Part shown: in pieces, positions 1-7,658 of the stretch
Layout: each line of letters starts with the position of its first letter
Numbering within the stretch: position 1 is the stretch's first letter
The notes under the pieces: generated by a model
The model's input: only the letters and a program-made list of their open reading frames with translations
The model's database searches: none
Told to the model about the DNA's origin: nothing
Made by a program: the position numbers and the translations under genes
NCBI GenBank assembly: GCA_039034155.1
Contig: JBCCBI010000013.1
Coordinates: 1 to 26,699, forward strand
Direction: 5' to 3'
Length of the DNA: 26,699 nucleotides
Source: JBCCBI01 sp039034155
GTDB lineage: Bacteria > Deinococcota > Deinococci > Deinococcales > Trueperaceae

Positions 1-1127
1 AACCACGGTCCCAATAAACAGCTGAACATAATCAGTACAACCACGGCATTGATCATGCTTTCATCAAATAGCCCGATGTCATAGCCTACAAAGGTTACGG
101 CTAGCGTGGCAGCAGCTTGGGGTAGCGACATACCCAACATTAAAAAGCCCTGTGCTGGACTGTACTTAAAAAGCCGTTGCGATAAAACTGCTGCCAGCCC
201 TTTGCCCACAAGCAAAATAACCGAGAGCATGGCAGCGAGTAACCACACGTTTGGGTCGGTAAGCACTTGTGCGTCGACTAGCATACCTACCGACAGCAAA
301 AAAAAGGGCATGAACAAACTATTGCCCACAAATTGCAAACGGTTCATGAGCGCACTGGTATCTGGCACCAGACGGTTTAGCGCGAGGCCTGCCAAGAACG
401 CCCCAATTAAATCCTTGGAACGTAGTTCCTCTGCGAGAAACGCGGTAGCAAACAGTACGGTCAGCAAAAATGCATACTGGGCGATGGGTTGATTACCCAC
501 ATAGCGAAAAAACCACCGTCCTAAACGAGGTAGCCCTTGTAAGACCACAAAACAAAACGCTGCTAGTAGTGCAAATTTGATGATCCAAAACTGCACGCTC
601 GAGGCCCCATCAACATAGCTGGTAATGATAGCTAGAACAACCAGCGATAGCGTGTCCGTAACTAAAGTACCACCCATCGCCGCCGTAATCGCTGGGTTTT
701 TGCTAATGCCTAAACGACTGGCAATCGGGTAGGCAATCGGCGTATGCGACGCAACAATGGCACCAATCAGGATAACCTCGGCCCAACTCAACCCAAAAAA
801 CGGCATGAGTACCAAAGGCAGAATCATAGGAAAAGCAAAGGTTAACAGCCCAAACGTAAGGCTGCTGGTGCGGTGTTTAATAAACCCCACTAGGTCAAGT
901 TCTAGGCCTGCTACGAACATGAGATAGAGGAGGCCCACCGTACCTAAAAGTTGAATGGTCTCGTCACGCTCGAGCAAGTTAAGCCCGTGCGGACCCACAA
1001 GCGCCCCTGCCAAAATGAGTCCGATGATGCTAGGTAAGCGTATGCGTTCAAATAAAAGTGGCACCACTAAAAAAAGGCCCATAGCTAGCGCCATGATGAG
1101 TACCGGATTGTGAATAGGCGTTAACAT
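1..1127 (-). CDS. Kef/CPA2-type cation:proton antiporter, 3' end cut by window edge
   Basis: Integral membrane antiporter exchanging monovalent cations (Na+ or K+) for protons. I translated the minus strand from the ATG at 1127. It stays open for 375 codons to the window edge, so the C-terminus is missing. It is almost wholly hydrophobic, with about 11 membrane segments. Family marks include the RLPSIIGLILAGALVGPHG stretch in the first helices (about residues 29-47), LMFVAGLELDL (69-79), the helix with T157-D158 where the ion-binding Asp sits, and GAFLAGLALNRLVP (242-255). Only one Asp is present where electrogenic NapA-like members have two, which fits an electroneutral or K+-type exchanger (inference). 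The start has AGGAGA 9 nt upstream. Many relatives carry a C-terminal TrkA-N or Usp domain; whether this one does lies outside the window. The family is secure, the ion specificity is not. Confidence 0.9.
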   Translation of the reverse strand, partial: MLTPIHNPVLIMALAMGLFLVVPLLFERIRLPSIIGLILAGALVGPHGLNLLERDETIQLLGTVGLLYLMFVAGLELDLVGFIKHRTSSLTFGLLTFAFPMILPLVLMPFFGLSWAEVILIGAIVASHTPIAYPIASRLGISKNPAITAAMGGTLVTDTLSLVVLAIITSYVDGASSVQFWIIKFALLAAFCFVVLQGLPRLGRWFFRYVGNQPIAQYAFLLTVLFATAFLAEELRSKDLIGAFLAGLALNRLVPDTSALMNRLQFVGNSLFMPFFLLSVGMLVDAQVLTDPNVWLLAAMLSVILLVGKGLAAVLSQRLFKYSPAQGFLMLGMSLPQAAATLAVTFVGYDIGLFDESMINAVVVLIMFSCLLGPW

Positions 1128-1166
1128 ACTAATGTATCTCCTATCTGAAAACGGCGGTTTTTAGAT

Positions 1167-1193
1167 AGCGTTTAGCGGTCAAGAATAAACGCT
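1167..1193. promoter_or_regulatory. Inverted repeat upstream of the antiporter gene
   Basis: AGCGTTTA and TAAACGCT form perfect 8-bp arms around an 11-nt loop, 40 bp before the antiporter start. On the minus strand the loop holds TTGACC, a -35-like hexamer, but I see no matching -10. It could be an operator or a leader hairpin; its function is unproven. Confidence 0.35.
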
Positions 1194-1672
1194 GCTGAGT
1201 TTGATAATCATTACGTTTCAACTTGGCAGTACCTAGTTCTCCGTGGCTGTATGCTTGACATCTGCAGGACATAAATAAGAAAGTTTGCAACCTCAACTCC
1301 TTCAGGGTTGGGATAATAAGTCTGGCAAGTAACTGGTTTGGATTGGCGGTGTTATTTTAAGATGCAAGCCTCGAGCTAACACCTTTACATGTGTCTGTAC
1401 AGGTATTAACCGCCTCACATATAAAGCCTTAACTTAACGAAGGCTACACATGTCAATGGTACTGTGTGCGTATTAAGAAATGCGTGTCCTAACCTTAACT
1501 GACGCCGCACTTGAACGGTTGAGTAGGAGGTAGTTGAGGCCCCTCTGTAGGTCATTTAGCAAACCCATCACGCTTGTGCGACACGTTCAAGTATATAGTT
1601 TGACTGTTGTATCTTTAGGGTCTGTAGGTTGTACCTTTGCAATCTAAGAGACGTCAATATGGCTTAGGTGAA

Positions 1673-1747
1673 GTGCGACTTGGATAGAGTGCGATTTGGA
1701 TGGAGTGCGATTTGGATGGAGTGCACTTTAGATGGAGTACGACTAGA
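1673..1747 (+). repeat. 16-bp tandem repeat, four to five copies
   Basis: The unit GTGCGATTTGGATGGA is repeated head to tail. Copies lie at 1673-1688 (two changes), 1689-1704 and 1705-1720 (identical), 1721-1736 (diverged), and a decayed fifth from 1737. This is a minisatellite-like array in a non-coding spacer. The identical middle copies suggest recent slippage or unequal exchange. Confidence 0.8.
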
Positions 1748-1942
1748 CAGCGTATGGCTCAGTGCGTTCATCAATACATCTTATCTAATGCATCTTATCT
1801 GTAGTATCACCCTTATATACAACTACACCTATCACAGCCGCCTTGATCTTGAACTAAGTTTTATCTGATAAAAACCTTGTTTTACAACTACGACCACGCC
1901 TTTGCACTGAGTTGGTACTAGGAAAGACAGTTTTACTAAATT

Positions 1943-2926
1943 ATGACGAATTTATCTGCACACCCTGACCTAAGCATTATTATTCCAACCCATAAACGCC
2001 GCGATATGCTTCAAGAGTTGCTCGAGCGCTTGCTTAAAAGCCATGAGGTCAGCCTCGAGATCATTGTATTAGATGACGCCTCAACAGACGGTACCGAAGC
2101 CATGTTGCGCAACTACCCTAGTGTAATTGTTATCCGCAACGATACCCCGCAAGGCTTTGACGCTCTGCCTAAAGCCATTAGCAGCGCACGTAGCGACTTA
2201 CTGCTTTTTTTAGATGATGACGCGTATCCTGCACCGGGTAGCCTCCAAACAATGGTGCAGCATATGCGAACTAGGGGCAACCACCTAGGTGTTGTAGCCT
2301 TACCTTTTATGCGCCCTGGTACAGACCGGTTAAGTTATACGCCTTATTTTCCCCCTTTGCCCGACGGTGTCAACCACGTGCCTACCCGTAGCTATCACGC
2401 AGGTGCGGTGCTGATTCGCCGTGAGGCCGCTGAGCAAACCCCCCCCAGTCCGCAAGGATATTTTATGTACGAAACGGAAATCCCTGCCATTATTGAGTAC
2501 CTTGACCAAGGTTGGGAAGCTGATTATTTACCGAGTGCACCGATTTTTCATATTTGGAATGACCGCGGTGATACCAAGGGGCGCGCGACCGTGAAAGCTC
2601 GAGCCGCCTACCTCCCCTTCCGCAACGACCTCGTCACCATTCGCCGTTACTTTCGCGGCTGGCGACGCGTTGAAATGTTAATGGGACGCTATTTCACAGG
2701 CTTTATTCACCTAGCTGCAGCCGGTGAGCCTTGGGCCGTACTCACAGCACACCGTGAAGCCAATGCAATGCTACTAAGTCGCCCTAAACGTCAGGTTGAC
2801 CCCAACATTTTGACGCGCGTCTACCCTTGCTTTGAAGGCCTCACCCTGATGACCTTCTTTTCTGAAACCAATCGCCGCCGGGTAGCATGGTTTCTAGGAC
2901 GTTTGCCGATTGACCAGATTTGTTGA
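1943..2926 (+). CDS. Family 2 glycosyltransferase (GT-A fold)
   Basis: Probably transfers a sugar from a nucleotide-sugar donor to a cell-surface glycan, or a similar acceptor, at the cytoplasmic side. The 327-residue protein opens with the nucleotide-binding strand SIIIPTHKRR (11-20), followed by LDDASTDG (43-50) and the metal-binding DxD region FLDDDAYP (89-96), the standard order for GT2. YHAGAVLIRREA and FMYETEIPAII further on resemble the acceptor half of rhamnosyl- or galactosyltransferase-like GT2 proteins. There is no signal peptide or obvious membrane span. The ribosome site is weak: GGAAAG lies 17 nt before the ATG. The gene stands alone and converges on the ankyrin-M23 gene. A weak dyad at 2971-2995 (ATCGGT/ACCGAT) lies downstream without a T-run. 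Donor and acceptor are unknown. Confidence 0.85.
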   Translation: MTNLSAHPDLSIIIPTHKRRDMLQELLERLLKSHEVSLEIIVLDDASTDGTEAMLRNYPSVIVIRNDTPQGFDALPKAISSARSDLLLFLDDDAYPAPGSLQTMVQHMRTRGNHLGVVALPFMRPGTDRLSYTPYFPPLPDGVNHVPTRSYHAGAVLIRREAAEQTPPSPQGYFMYETEIPAIIEYLDQGWEADYLPSAPIFHIWNDRGDTKGRATVKARAAYLPFRNDLVTIRRYFRGWRRVEMLMGRYFTGFIHLAAAGEPWAVLTAHREANAMLLSRPKRQVDPNILTRVYPCFEGLTLMTFFSETNRRRVAWFLGRLPIDQIC

Positions 2927-3028
2927 TGTACTCAATTGCTAGCGCGCAACTCATAAAGAAATTTAAGCGTATCGGTAAGCCTTAAACACACCGATGTATG
3001 TAATTTGTACGAACCTTTCCCTCAAGCG

Positions 3029-4147
3029 CTAATTTTCGCGAATAGGCGGGAGCGCAGCTCCCCCAAAAACTTGAGCCACTCGGTCATAAATTGCATCAGG
3101 CGCAAGATTTTGTCCTAAGTAAGTATCAGCTCGCCACAGTTCATAGTGCAAGTGCGGAAAATCTTGGGTGCCCGCTGCAGCATCGTCTGTACCAGAATTT
3201 CCTACGTAGCCGACAATATCGCCTGTATTTACCACACTACCTACTTGCAGGTTTTCAGTGACATCCGCAAGGTGGGCGTAGCGGGAAATGTAGCCGCCTG
3301 CGTGCTCGAGCCAAACCTGCCGCCCCCGCAACAAATCAAGGGTGTCTTCTGGTGTATCAGCAAGTTGCGCAGCTTCATCTAAAAGGCTTTGTAAACGTTC
3401 AGGGCTTAGTTCTTGATAATCGTGATCAATGCGCACAACCCGTCCTGGAGCAACCGCCACTGTGGGCATCCCGTAAGCAATCGGCACGCTCACCACACCA
3501 TCGTAAAAGTCAAAGCCTTCGTGAAAGCCGTTGCGGTAAGCGCGGCGGGCGTTGGGTAAATGGCTGACCCTCGAGCTCATGGTGGCACCGGCAATGGGCA
3601 TAGCAAACGCACTTGGCCACGCAGGATCGTAAGCTAGGTTGCTTAGGCTGGTAAGTGTCTCGAGCACAGCCATGCCTTGCAAATTCGGTTGCGCAGCCGC
3701 ATAGTCAACAGCCCGCCGCCCAGTTGCATCTTGTAAGGTTGGATTAGCTCCCACTTGTAAAAGCGTTTCAAGAATCATGGGATTGCCGTTGAGTGCACCG
3801 TACATAAGTGGGGTCATGCCACTGTTGCTGCTTTCGTTGGGGTTACTACCTGCTGCCAGCAAAAGCCGCACAAGCTTATCATCTGCCCCGCCTGACGCAG
3901 CTTGCATCAAGGGGGTGAGGCCGTCAGCGTCGCGCATACGTACGTCGGCACCTTGGGCGAGGCTAGCTTGTACTGCTGTTAGGTCGTTTGCCGTAACGGC
4001 CTCGAGCAGCGCTCGTGAGGCCATAACTTGCTCACTTTCACGACTTGCAAAACGAGATACCGGCGGACTCACGACATCAAGCTGCCAGAGCGACACCAGC
4101 ACCGCAGCAAGCGCCAACACCACACCCAAAATCATCCTCATAAGCAT
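3029..4147 (-). CDS. Membrane-anchored ankyrin-repeat / M23 (LytM) metallopeptidase
   Basis: A likely cell-wall endopeptidase that cuts peptidoglycan cross-bridges, joined to a protein-binding ankyrin module. Layout of the 372 residues: an N-terminal hydrophobic segment (about 5-22) acting as anchor or uncleaved signal; about three ankyrin repeats (about 42-165) with the marks DADGLTPLMQAA, NSGMTPLMYGA and DATGRRAVDYA; then an M23 domain (about 205-345). The zinc and catalytic residues are present: H209 and D213 in HEGFD, H292 in RYAHL, and H332 and H334 in PHLHYE. It therefore looks active rather than degenerate. About 35 extra residues (about 245-280) sit inside the M23 fold. The first ATG was chosen; ATGs at codons 3 and 5 are possible, and no strong ribosome site separates them. 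Ankyrin plus M23 is an uncommon combination. Confidence 0.85.
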   Translation of the reverse strand: MLMRMILGVVLALAAVLVSLWQLDVVSPPVSRFASRESEQVMASRALLEAVTANDLTAVQASLAQGADVRMRDADGLTPLMQAASGGADDKLVRLLLAAGSNPNESSNSGMTPLMYGALNGNPMILETLLQVGANPTLQDATGRRAVDYAAAQPNLQGMAVLETLTSLSNLAYDPAWPSAFAMPIAGATMSSRVSHLPNARRAYRNGFHEGFDFYDGVVSVPIAYGMPTVAVAPGRVVRIDHDYQELSPERLQSLLDEAAQLADTPEDTLDLLRGRQVWLEHAGGYISRYAHLADVTENLQVGSVVNTGDIVGYVGNSGTDDAAAGTQDFPHLHYELWRADTYLGQNLAPDAIYDRVAQVFGGAALPPIREN

Positions 4148-4275
4148 GAGCCTACGCTAGCACGCTGATACAGCCATGAGCTTACCCGCACTTAACCATC
4201 ATGATGTTCATGAACCAGTTCTAGCATCAACACAGCATCAGTTTTCTCAGATGTCATAGGTTTTCGCCTCAGCCA

Positions 4276-4315
4276 TAGCCATCTTTTATGTAACGTTAAG
4301 CTTCTATGATGGCTA
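4276..4315. promoter_or_regulatory. Dyad upstream of the serpin gene
   Basis: TAGCCATC and GATGGCTA form perfect 8-bp arms with a 24-nt spacer, about 70-110 bp before the serpin start. No T-run follows, so it is more likely an operator than a terminator. The role is inferred only. Confidence 0.25.
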
Positions 4316-4375
4316 CCCTCAGCAAGGCTAAAGAAATGCTTCTAGCAGCCTCAACATCCAACCAGATATGCGTGC

Positions 4376-4381
4376 TAGACT
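4376..4381 (+). promoter_or_regulatory. Possible -10 box of a leaderless serpin transcript
   Basis: TAGACT lies 6 nt before the serpin ATG, and no Shine-Dalgarno sequence is visible there. A TANNNT box at this distance is the arrangement described for leaderless mRNAs in Deinococcus. No -35 element is recognisable. Confidence 0.35.
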
Positions 4382-4387
4382 ACATTC

Positions 4388-5635
4388 ATGAATTCTGTAT
4401 TACGACGTTTAGGGCTCCTTACAAGTTTTTTTGCTGTCAGCATGATGCCACTCTCTTTTGGACAATCTTCTTCAATGACACCTGACATAACTGCTTTAAC
4501 CTCCACTACCAACCGCTTTGCGTTTGACCTTTACGACCAGCTTGCAACAGAGGACAACCTGTTTGTATCGCCGTTTAGCATCTCGCTAGCACTGGCCATG
4601 ACCTACGGCGGTGCTAACGGCGAGACCGCAACACAAATGCAGGACGTCTTGGGGTTTGACCTGCCGACTCGAGACCTCGCCAACTTACTTGGCGACTTAA
4701 GTGATGACCTAGAATCTCGTGAGGGCTTCACCTTAAACCTTGCTAACGCCCTTTGGGCTCAAGAGGACAGCCGCTTTGAACCTGAGTTTTTGCTGATGAG
4801 CCGGCTGGATTATGGTGCGACGCTACGCAACCTTGACTTTCGCATGGCTAGTAATGAAGCGCGCCGTACTATTAATGCATGGGTAAATCAAGCCACCAAC
4901 GGCATTATTCCTGAACTTCTCCCTTCGAATGCCGTTACCCCCGACACCCGTTTGATTCTCACCAACGCAATTTATTTCAATGCGTTGTGGCAGTTCCCGT
5001 TTGACCCAGACGCCACTGAACTCAACCCGTTTAACGCCTTTGGTCGGGAAAGTTTAGTCCCAACCATGCGGCAAACGCGTCAGTTTACCTACAGTGAGGG
5101 AGATACCTACCAAACCCTGCGGTTGCCCTACCAAGGTGAAACAACCTCCATGCTGATTGTCTTGCCGAGAGACGGCGCGTTTACAGCGGTAAGTGATGAT
5201 CTTGCCAGCACCTATGACACGGCACTCGCCAATCAGAGTACTAGGCGAGTGAACGTAGAATTGCCACGGTTTGAGATGCGCTCGAGCTTCGATCTTGCAA
5301 CCACTCTCAGTAACTTGGGAATGCCGCTTGCATTTACACCCTACACACCTGCAAGTTACTGTGAAACGGGTCTGTCTGGTAGTGGTGCCGACTTTTCCAA
5401 GCTGGACGGCAGCCGTTGTTTATTTATTGATAGCGTCATCCACGAGGCTTACATAGATGCCAACGAAACTCGCACCGAAGCCGCGGCTGCTACCGCCGTT
5501 GCCATGGCCCGCACGACGTCTGCCGCCAACCACTTACCCCCGGTAGACTTTATTGCCGACCGACCTTTTATGGTCATTATTCACGATGAGATCAGCGGGG
5601 CGATTTTATTTATGGGGCAGGTCGTAAGTCCTTAG
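4388..5635 (+). CDS. Secreted serpin (serine protease inhibitor)
   Basis: A suicide inhibitor that traps a protease by inserting its cleaved reactive loop into a beta-sheet. It is exported: residues 1-25 form a signal peptide (RR, hydrophobic core, SFGQ). The 415-residue length fits the family. Serpin marks include LFVSPFSISLALAMTYGGA (58-76), LTNAIYFNALWQFPF (191-205), ADRPFMVIIHD (390-400) and GAILFMGQVVSP at the end. The hinge TEAAAATA (363-370) shows it should be inhibitory, although the usual P15 Gly is Arg362. By standard numbering P1-P1' falls near T376-T377, with R375 just before, so either a trypsin-like or an elastase-like target is possible. C325 and C344 flank an extra loop before the hinge and may form a disulfide. 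No ribosome site is visible. The signal peptide supports this ATG. Confidence 0.93.
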   Translation: MNSVLRRLGLLTSFFAVSMMPLSFGQSSSMTPDITALTSTTNRFAFDLYDQLATEDNLFVSPFSISLALAMTYGGANGETATQMQDVLGFDLPTRDLANLLGDLSDDLESREGFTLNLANALWAQEDSRFEPEFLLMSRLDYGATLRNLDFRMASNEARRTINAWVNQATNGIIPELLPSNAVTPDTRLILTNAIYFNALWQFPFDPDATELNPFNAFGRESLVPTMRQTRQFTYSEGDTYQTLRLPYQGETTSMLIVLPRDGAFTAVSDDLASTYDTALANQSTRRVNVELPRFEMRSSFDLATTLSNLGMPLAFTPYTPASYCETGLSGSGADFSKLDGSRCLFIDSVIHEAYIDANETRTEAAAATAVAMARTTSAANHLPPVDFIADRPFMVIIHDEISGAILFMGQVVSP

Positions 5636-5679
5636 CTCAGCTCCTAACCCCTCAAAAATAAAAACTTGAGATTATCGTG

Positions 5680-5723
5680 CCCCTTGCTTTACATCAACAT
5701 ACAAAAACATACAAAGTAAGGGG
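5680..5723. repeat. Inverted repeat with internal 10-bp tandem repeat
   Basis: CCCCTTGCTTT (5680-5690) and AAAGTAAGGGG (5713-5723) match at 10 of 11 positions. The spacer and part of the right arm contain AACATACAAA twice in tandem (5696-5715). It sits between the serpin stop and purU. It may terminate serpin transcription or act as an operator for purU; there is no T-run. Confidence 0.5.
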
Positions 5724-5778
5724 TATTAACGTGCTTTGGTGTGAATCATTTGCTTAGCAAACTCGGTAAAGTAAGCGC

Positions 5779-6702
5779 GTGACTGCTTCATCATCTTCTA
5801 ACGCCAGTACTTCTAATACTAGCAATACGCGCAACACCGCCCGCCTGCTTATTTCTTGTCCTGACAAACCCGGTATTGTGGCGGCGGTATCGCAGTTTTT
5901 GTATTCGCATGGGGCCAACGTGCTGGACTCGAGCCAACACTCAACTGATCCCACTGGCGGCACGTTTTTTATGCGCATGGCGTTTTACTTAGAAGATTTA
6001 GATGTCACTCGCACCCAGTTTGAACGAGCCTTTGCTGAGGTTGTGGCAAAACCCTTTGCCATGAACTGGCGCGTGAGTTACGCCGATGTACCGCGCCGCA
6101 TGGCGGTGCTTGTCTCCAAATATGATCATTGCTTATTAGAACTACTTTGGCGCTGGCGCAGTGGCGATGTAGGTGGTGACGTTGAGCTCGAGATTCCCCT
6201 GGTTATCTCTAACCATGCTGACCTCGAGCAACTGTGTGATTCATTTGGCGTGTCGTTTAAACATTTACCAGTCTCGAAAGACACCAAACCACAACAAGAA
6301 GCTGAAATGATCGCTTTACTTGATGATGTCCTTGGCGAGCAGGATTTTATTGTGCTCTCGCGCTACATGCAGATTTTGTCATCTAGTTTTGTGGCACATT
6401 ATCCCAACCGCATTATTAACATTCATCACTCGTTTTTGCCTGCGTTTATTGGCGCAAATCCCTACAAGCACGCCTACCAGCGCGGCGTTAAGCTCATTGG
6501 GGCAACTGCCCACTACGTTACCGACGATCTTGATGAGGGGCCTATTATTGACCAAGATGTGGCTCGGGTTTCCCACCGTGATTCAGTCCAAGATTTGGTA
6601 CGTCTTGGCAGAGAAATTGAGCGTACAGTACTAGCCAGGGCTGTAGATGCCCATGTGTCTGACCGGGTGCTTGTCTACGGTAACAAGACAATTGTATTTT
6701 AA
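5779..6702 (+). CDS. purU: Formyltetrahydrofolate deformylase
   Basis: Hydrolyses 10-formyl-THF to THF and formate, supplying formate for PurT-type purine synthesis and balancing the one-carbon pool. It has an N-terminal ACT domain (about 22-100; ISCPDKPGIVAAVSQFL, then SSQHSTD) and a C-terminal formyltransferase-fold domain. The catalytic triad is visible: N214 and H216 in NIHHSFLPAF, and D252 in LDEGPII, with the same 38-residue spacing as in the GART family. The 307-residue length includes an odd 20-residue N-terminal tail made almost only of Ser, Asn and Thr. The start must be the GTG at 5779: an in-frame TAA lies just upstream at 5767, and no ATG occurs before the ACT domain. The ribosome site is weak. 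The serpin upstream has no obvious functional link. Confidence 0.93.
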   Translation: MTASSSSNASTSNTSNTRNTARLLISCPDKPGIVAAVSQFLYSHGANVLDSSQHSTDPTGGTFFMRMAFYLEDLDVTRTQFERAFAEVVAKPFAMNWRVSYADVPRRMAVLVSKYDHCLLELLWRWRSGDVGGDVELEIPLVISNHADLEQLCDSFGVSFKHLPVSKDTKPQQEAEMIALLDDVLGEQDFIVLSRYMQILSSSFVAHYPNRIINIHHSFLPAFIGANPYKHAYQRGVKLIGATAHYVTDDLDEGPIIDQDVARVSHRDSVQDLVRLGREIERTVLARAVDAHVSDRVLVYGNKTIVF

Positions 6703-6723
6703 TGTGTCAGGTTAGGAGAGGTT

Positions 6724-7284
6724 ATGGCTAAAAAACGTACAGCTAAAGAGGTTTATCAACTGCGTATCGACCTAGCGCATGCCAAACCCCCTATTTGGCG
6801 GCGCGTGTTGGTCCTAGACACCACAACGCTTAGCGAACTTCATGCAGTCATTCAGCTAGCTATGCCTTGGGACAACAGTCACCTACACGGGTTTTATGTT
6901 GAGGGCAGTATGTACAGTGCCTTCGACGGGCTAGATGCTGAAGACGCTAGCAAGATAAGCCTTGCCGACATCGCCGCCAGAGGTATTAAAAAGTTTGATT
7001 ACGAATACGATTTTGGCGATAGCTGGGGGCATGTTATCAAGCTCGAGAAAACCCTACCCTTAGACAAAGACACACGCTATCCACAATTAACTGCTGGCAA
7101 ACAACCTTGCCCTGTAGAAGACAGCGGCGGCTTGTGGGGATACTATCAGATGCTCGAGATTATTCAAGACCCTGCTCACCCTGAACATGACGACTACAGA
7201 GAATGGCTTGGCGATGGCGCTGAACCCGCCGAGTTTAGTTTGGCTGAAGCTAATACAAGGCTCGAGCCGCTACGTCGTCGCTGA
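6724..7284 (+). CDS. Plasmid pRiA4b ORF-3-like family protein
   Basis: A cytoplasmic protein of unknown function from the PRiA4_ORF3 family. Diagnostic stretches in order are YQLRIDLAHAKPPIWRRVLV (11-30), LHAVIQLAMPWDNSHLHGF (39-57), the YDFGDSWGH box (95-103) and CPVEDSGGLWGY (129-140). Its 186 residues match the short single-domain members. AGGAGA lies 5 nt before the ATG, and the gene starts 21 bp after the purU stop, so the two may be cotranscribed. The family occurs on plasmids and chromosomes, often as a lone accessory gene. Nothing in base composition marks it as recently acquired. Family is confident; no activity can be assigned. Confidence 0.9.
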   Translation: MAKKRTAKEVYQLRIDLAHAKPPIWRRVLVLDTTTLSELHAVIQLAMPWDNSHLHGFYVEGSMYSAFDGLDAEDASKISLADIAARGIKKFDYEYDFGDSWGHVIKLEKTLPLDKDTRYPQLTAGKQPCPVEDSGGLWGYYQMLEIIQDPAHPEHDDYREWLGDGAEPAEFSLAEANTRLEPLRRR

Positions 7285-7344
7285 GTAGCTAAGCGTCACA
7301 AATACTCATTTAACAAAAATCTGATACGGCCACACTCAAATCTC

Positions 7345-7373
7345 TTGACATTGCCCATGCCTGCTGCTATACT
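7345..7373 (+). promoter_or_regulatory. Near-consensus housekeeping promoter for dnaK
   Basis: TTGACA (7345-7350), a 17-nt spacer and TATACT (7368-7373) give a perfect -35 and a 5/6 -10 at ideal spacing. Transcription should begin near 7380, leaving a leader of about 280 nt. Confidence 0.75.
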
Positions 7374-7602
7374 CACTGTCAGTTTGGTGTCTTGCGCACC
7401 TGTGTGTCAACTTTACTGCGTGTGTAATCTAGGTGATGCGTTCTGAGATGCTTTTGAATAATCTTGCTTGAGAATGTTTACCACTGTGTGGTGTTTGAAA
7501 AATCCCCTTATCAATTCTGTGATGACCATTTGGGGTGCTCGAGCTACGCCCTACCCTCCGACACAACACACCTGCCCAAGACATAATTTATGAAGAATAT
7601 TT

Positions 7603-7632
7603 GCAAGTTGCTTTTAAAAAGCTGTGACTTGC
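7603..7632 (+). promoter_or_regulatory. Leader hairpin upstream of the dnaK ribosome site
   Basis: GCAAGT (7603-7608) pairs with ACTTGC (7627-7632), and inside it GCT/AGC can also pair. It ends about 14 nt before the AAAGGAG ribosome site of dnaK. It could be an RNA thermosensor-like or repressor site; this is inference. Confidence 0.35.
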
Positions 7633-7658
7633 ACCTAAATACCTAAAGGAGTTTAGCT

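Larger units (their letters stand above)
1128..1942. other. 815-base intergenic region between divergent genes
   Basis: This region separates the minus-strand antiporter from the plus-strand glycosyltransferase and should hold promoters for both, though none is convincing. It contains the inverted repeat at 1167-1193, an imperfect dyad at 1381-1404 (ACCTTTACA, 6-nt loop, TGTACAGGT, one mismatch), the 16-bp tandem repeat at 1673-1747, and a short direct repeat CATCTTATCT near 1777 and 1791. The only open frame (1668-1868) is built on the tandem repeat and does not look like a gene. I see no tRNA or other RNA gene. Confidence 0.6.
7285..7658 (+). other. dnaK upstream region with long 5' leader
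   Basis: This non-coding stretch holds the strong promoter at 7345-7373, an implied leader of about 280 nt, and a hairpin at 7603-7632. I looked for a CIRCE element (HrcA) and a HAIR element (HspR) and saw neither. Heat control may therefore act through the leader RNA, another sigma factor or another repressor. Confidence 0.6.

Noticed and set aside
106..492. Plus-strand open frame of 128 codons
   Set aside because: It lies antisense to the antiporter, whose translation shows clear family motifs; the plus frame is a shadow.
1255..1283. TTGACA at 1255 as a promoter
   Set aside because: No -10 box at 16-18 nt; the AT-rich ATAAAT is only 10 nt away.
1673..1747. Repeats here, and at 10835 or 12514, as a CRISPR array
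   Set aside because: The units are 13-16 bp, directly adjacent or nearly so, without unique spacers, and no cas gene is in the window.
1668..1868. 66-codon frame across the 16-bp repeat
   Set aside because: Its first half is just the tandem repeat read through in a non-multiple-of-three period, there is no ribosome site, and the rest has no family features.
6724..7284. pRiA4b ORF-3-like gene as evidence of an integrated plasmid
   Set aside because: The family is common on chromosomes, and no replication, mobility or integrase gene or attachment repeat surrounds it.
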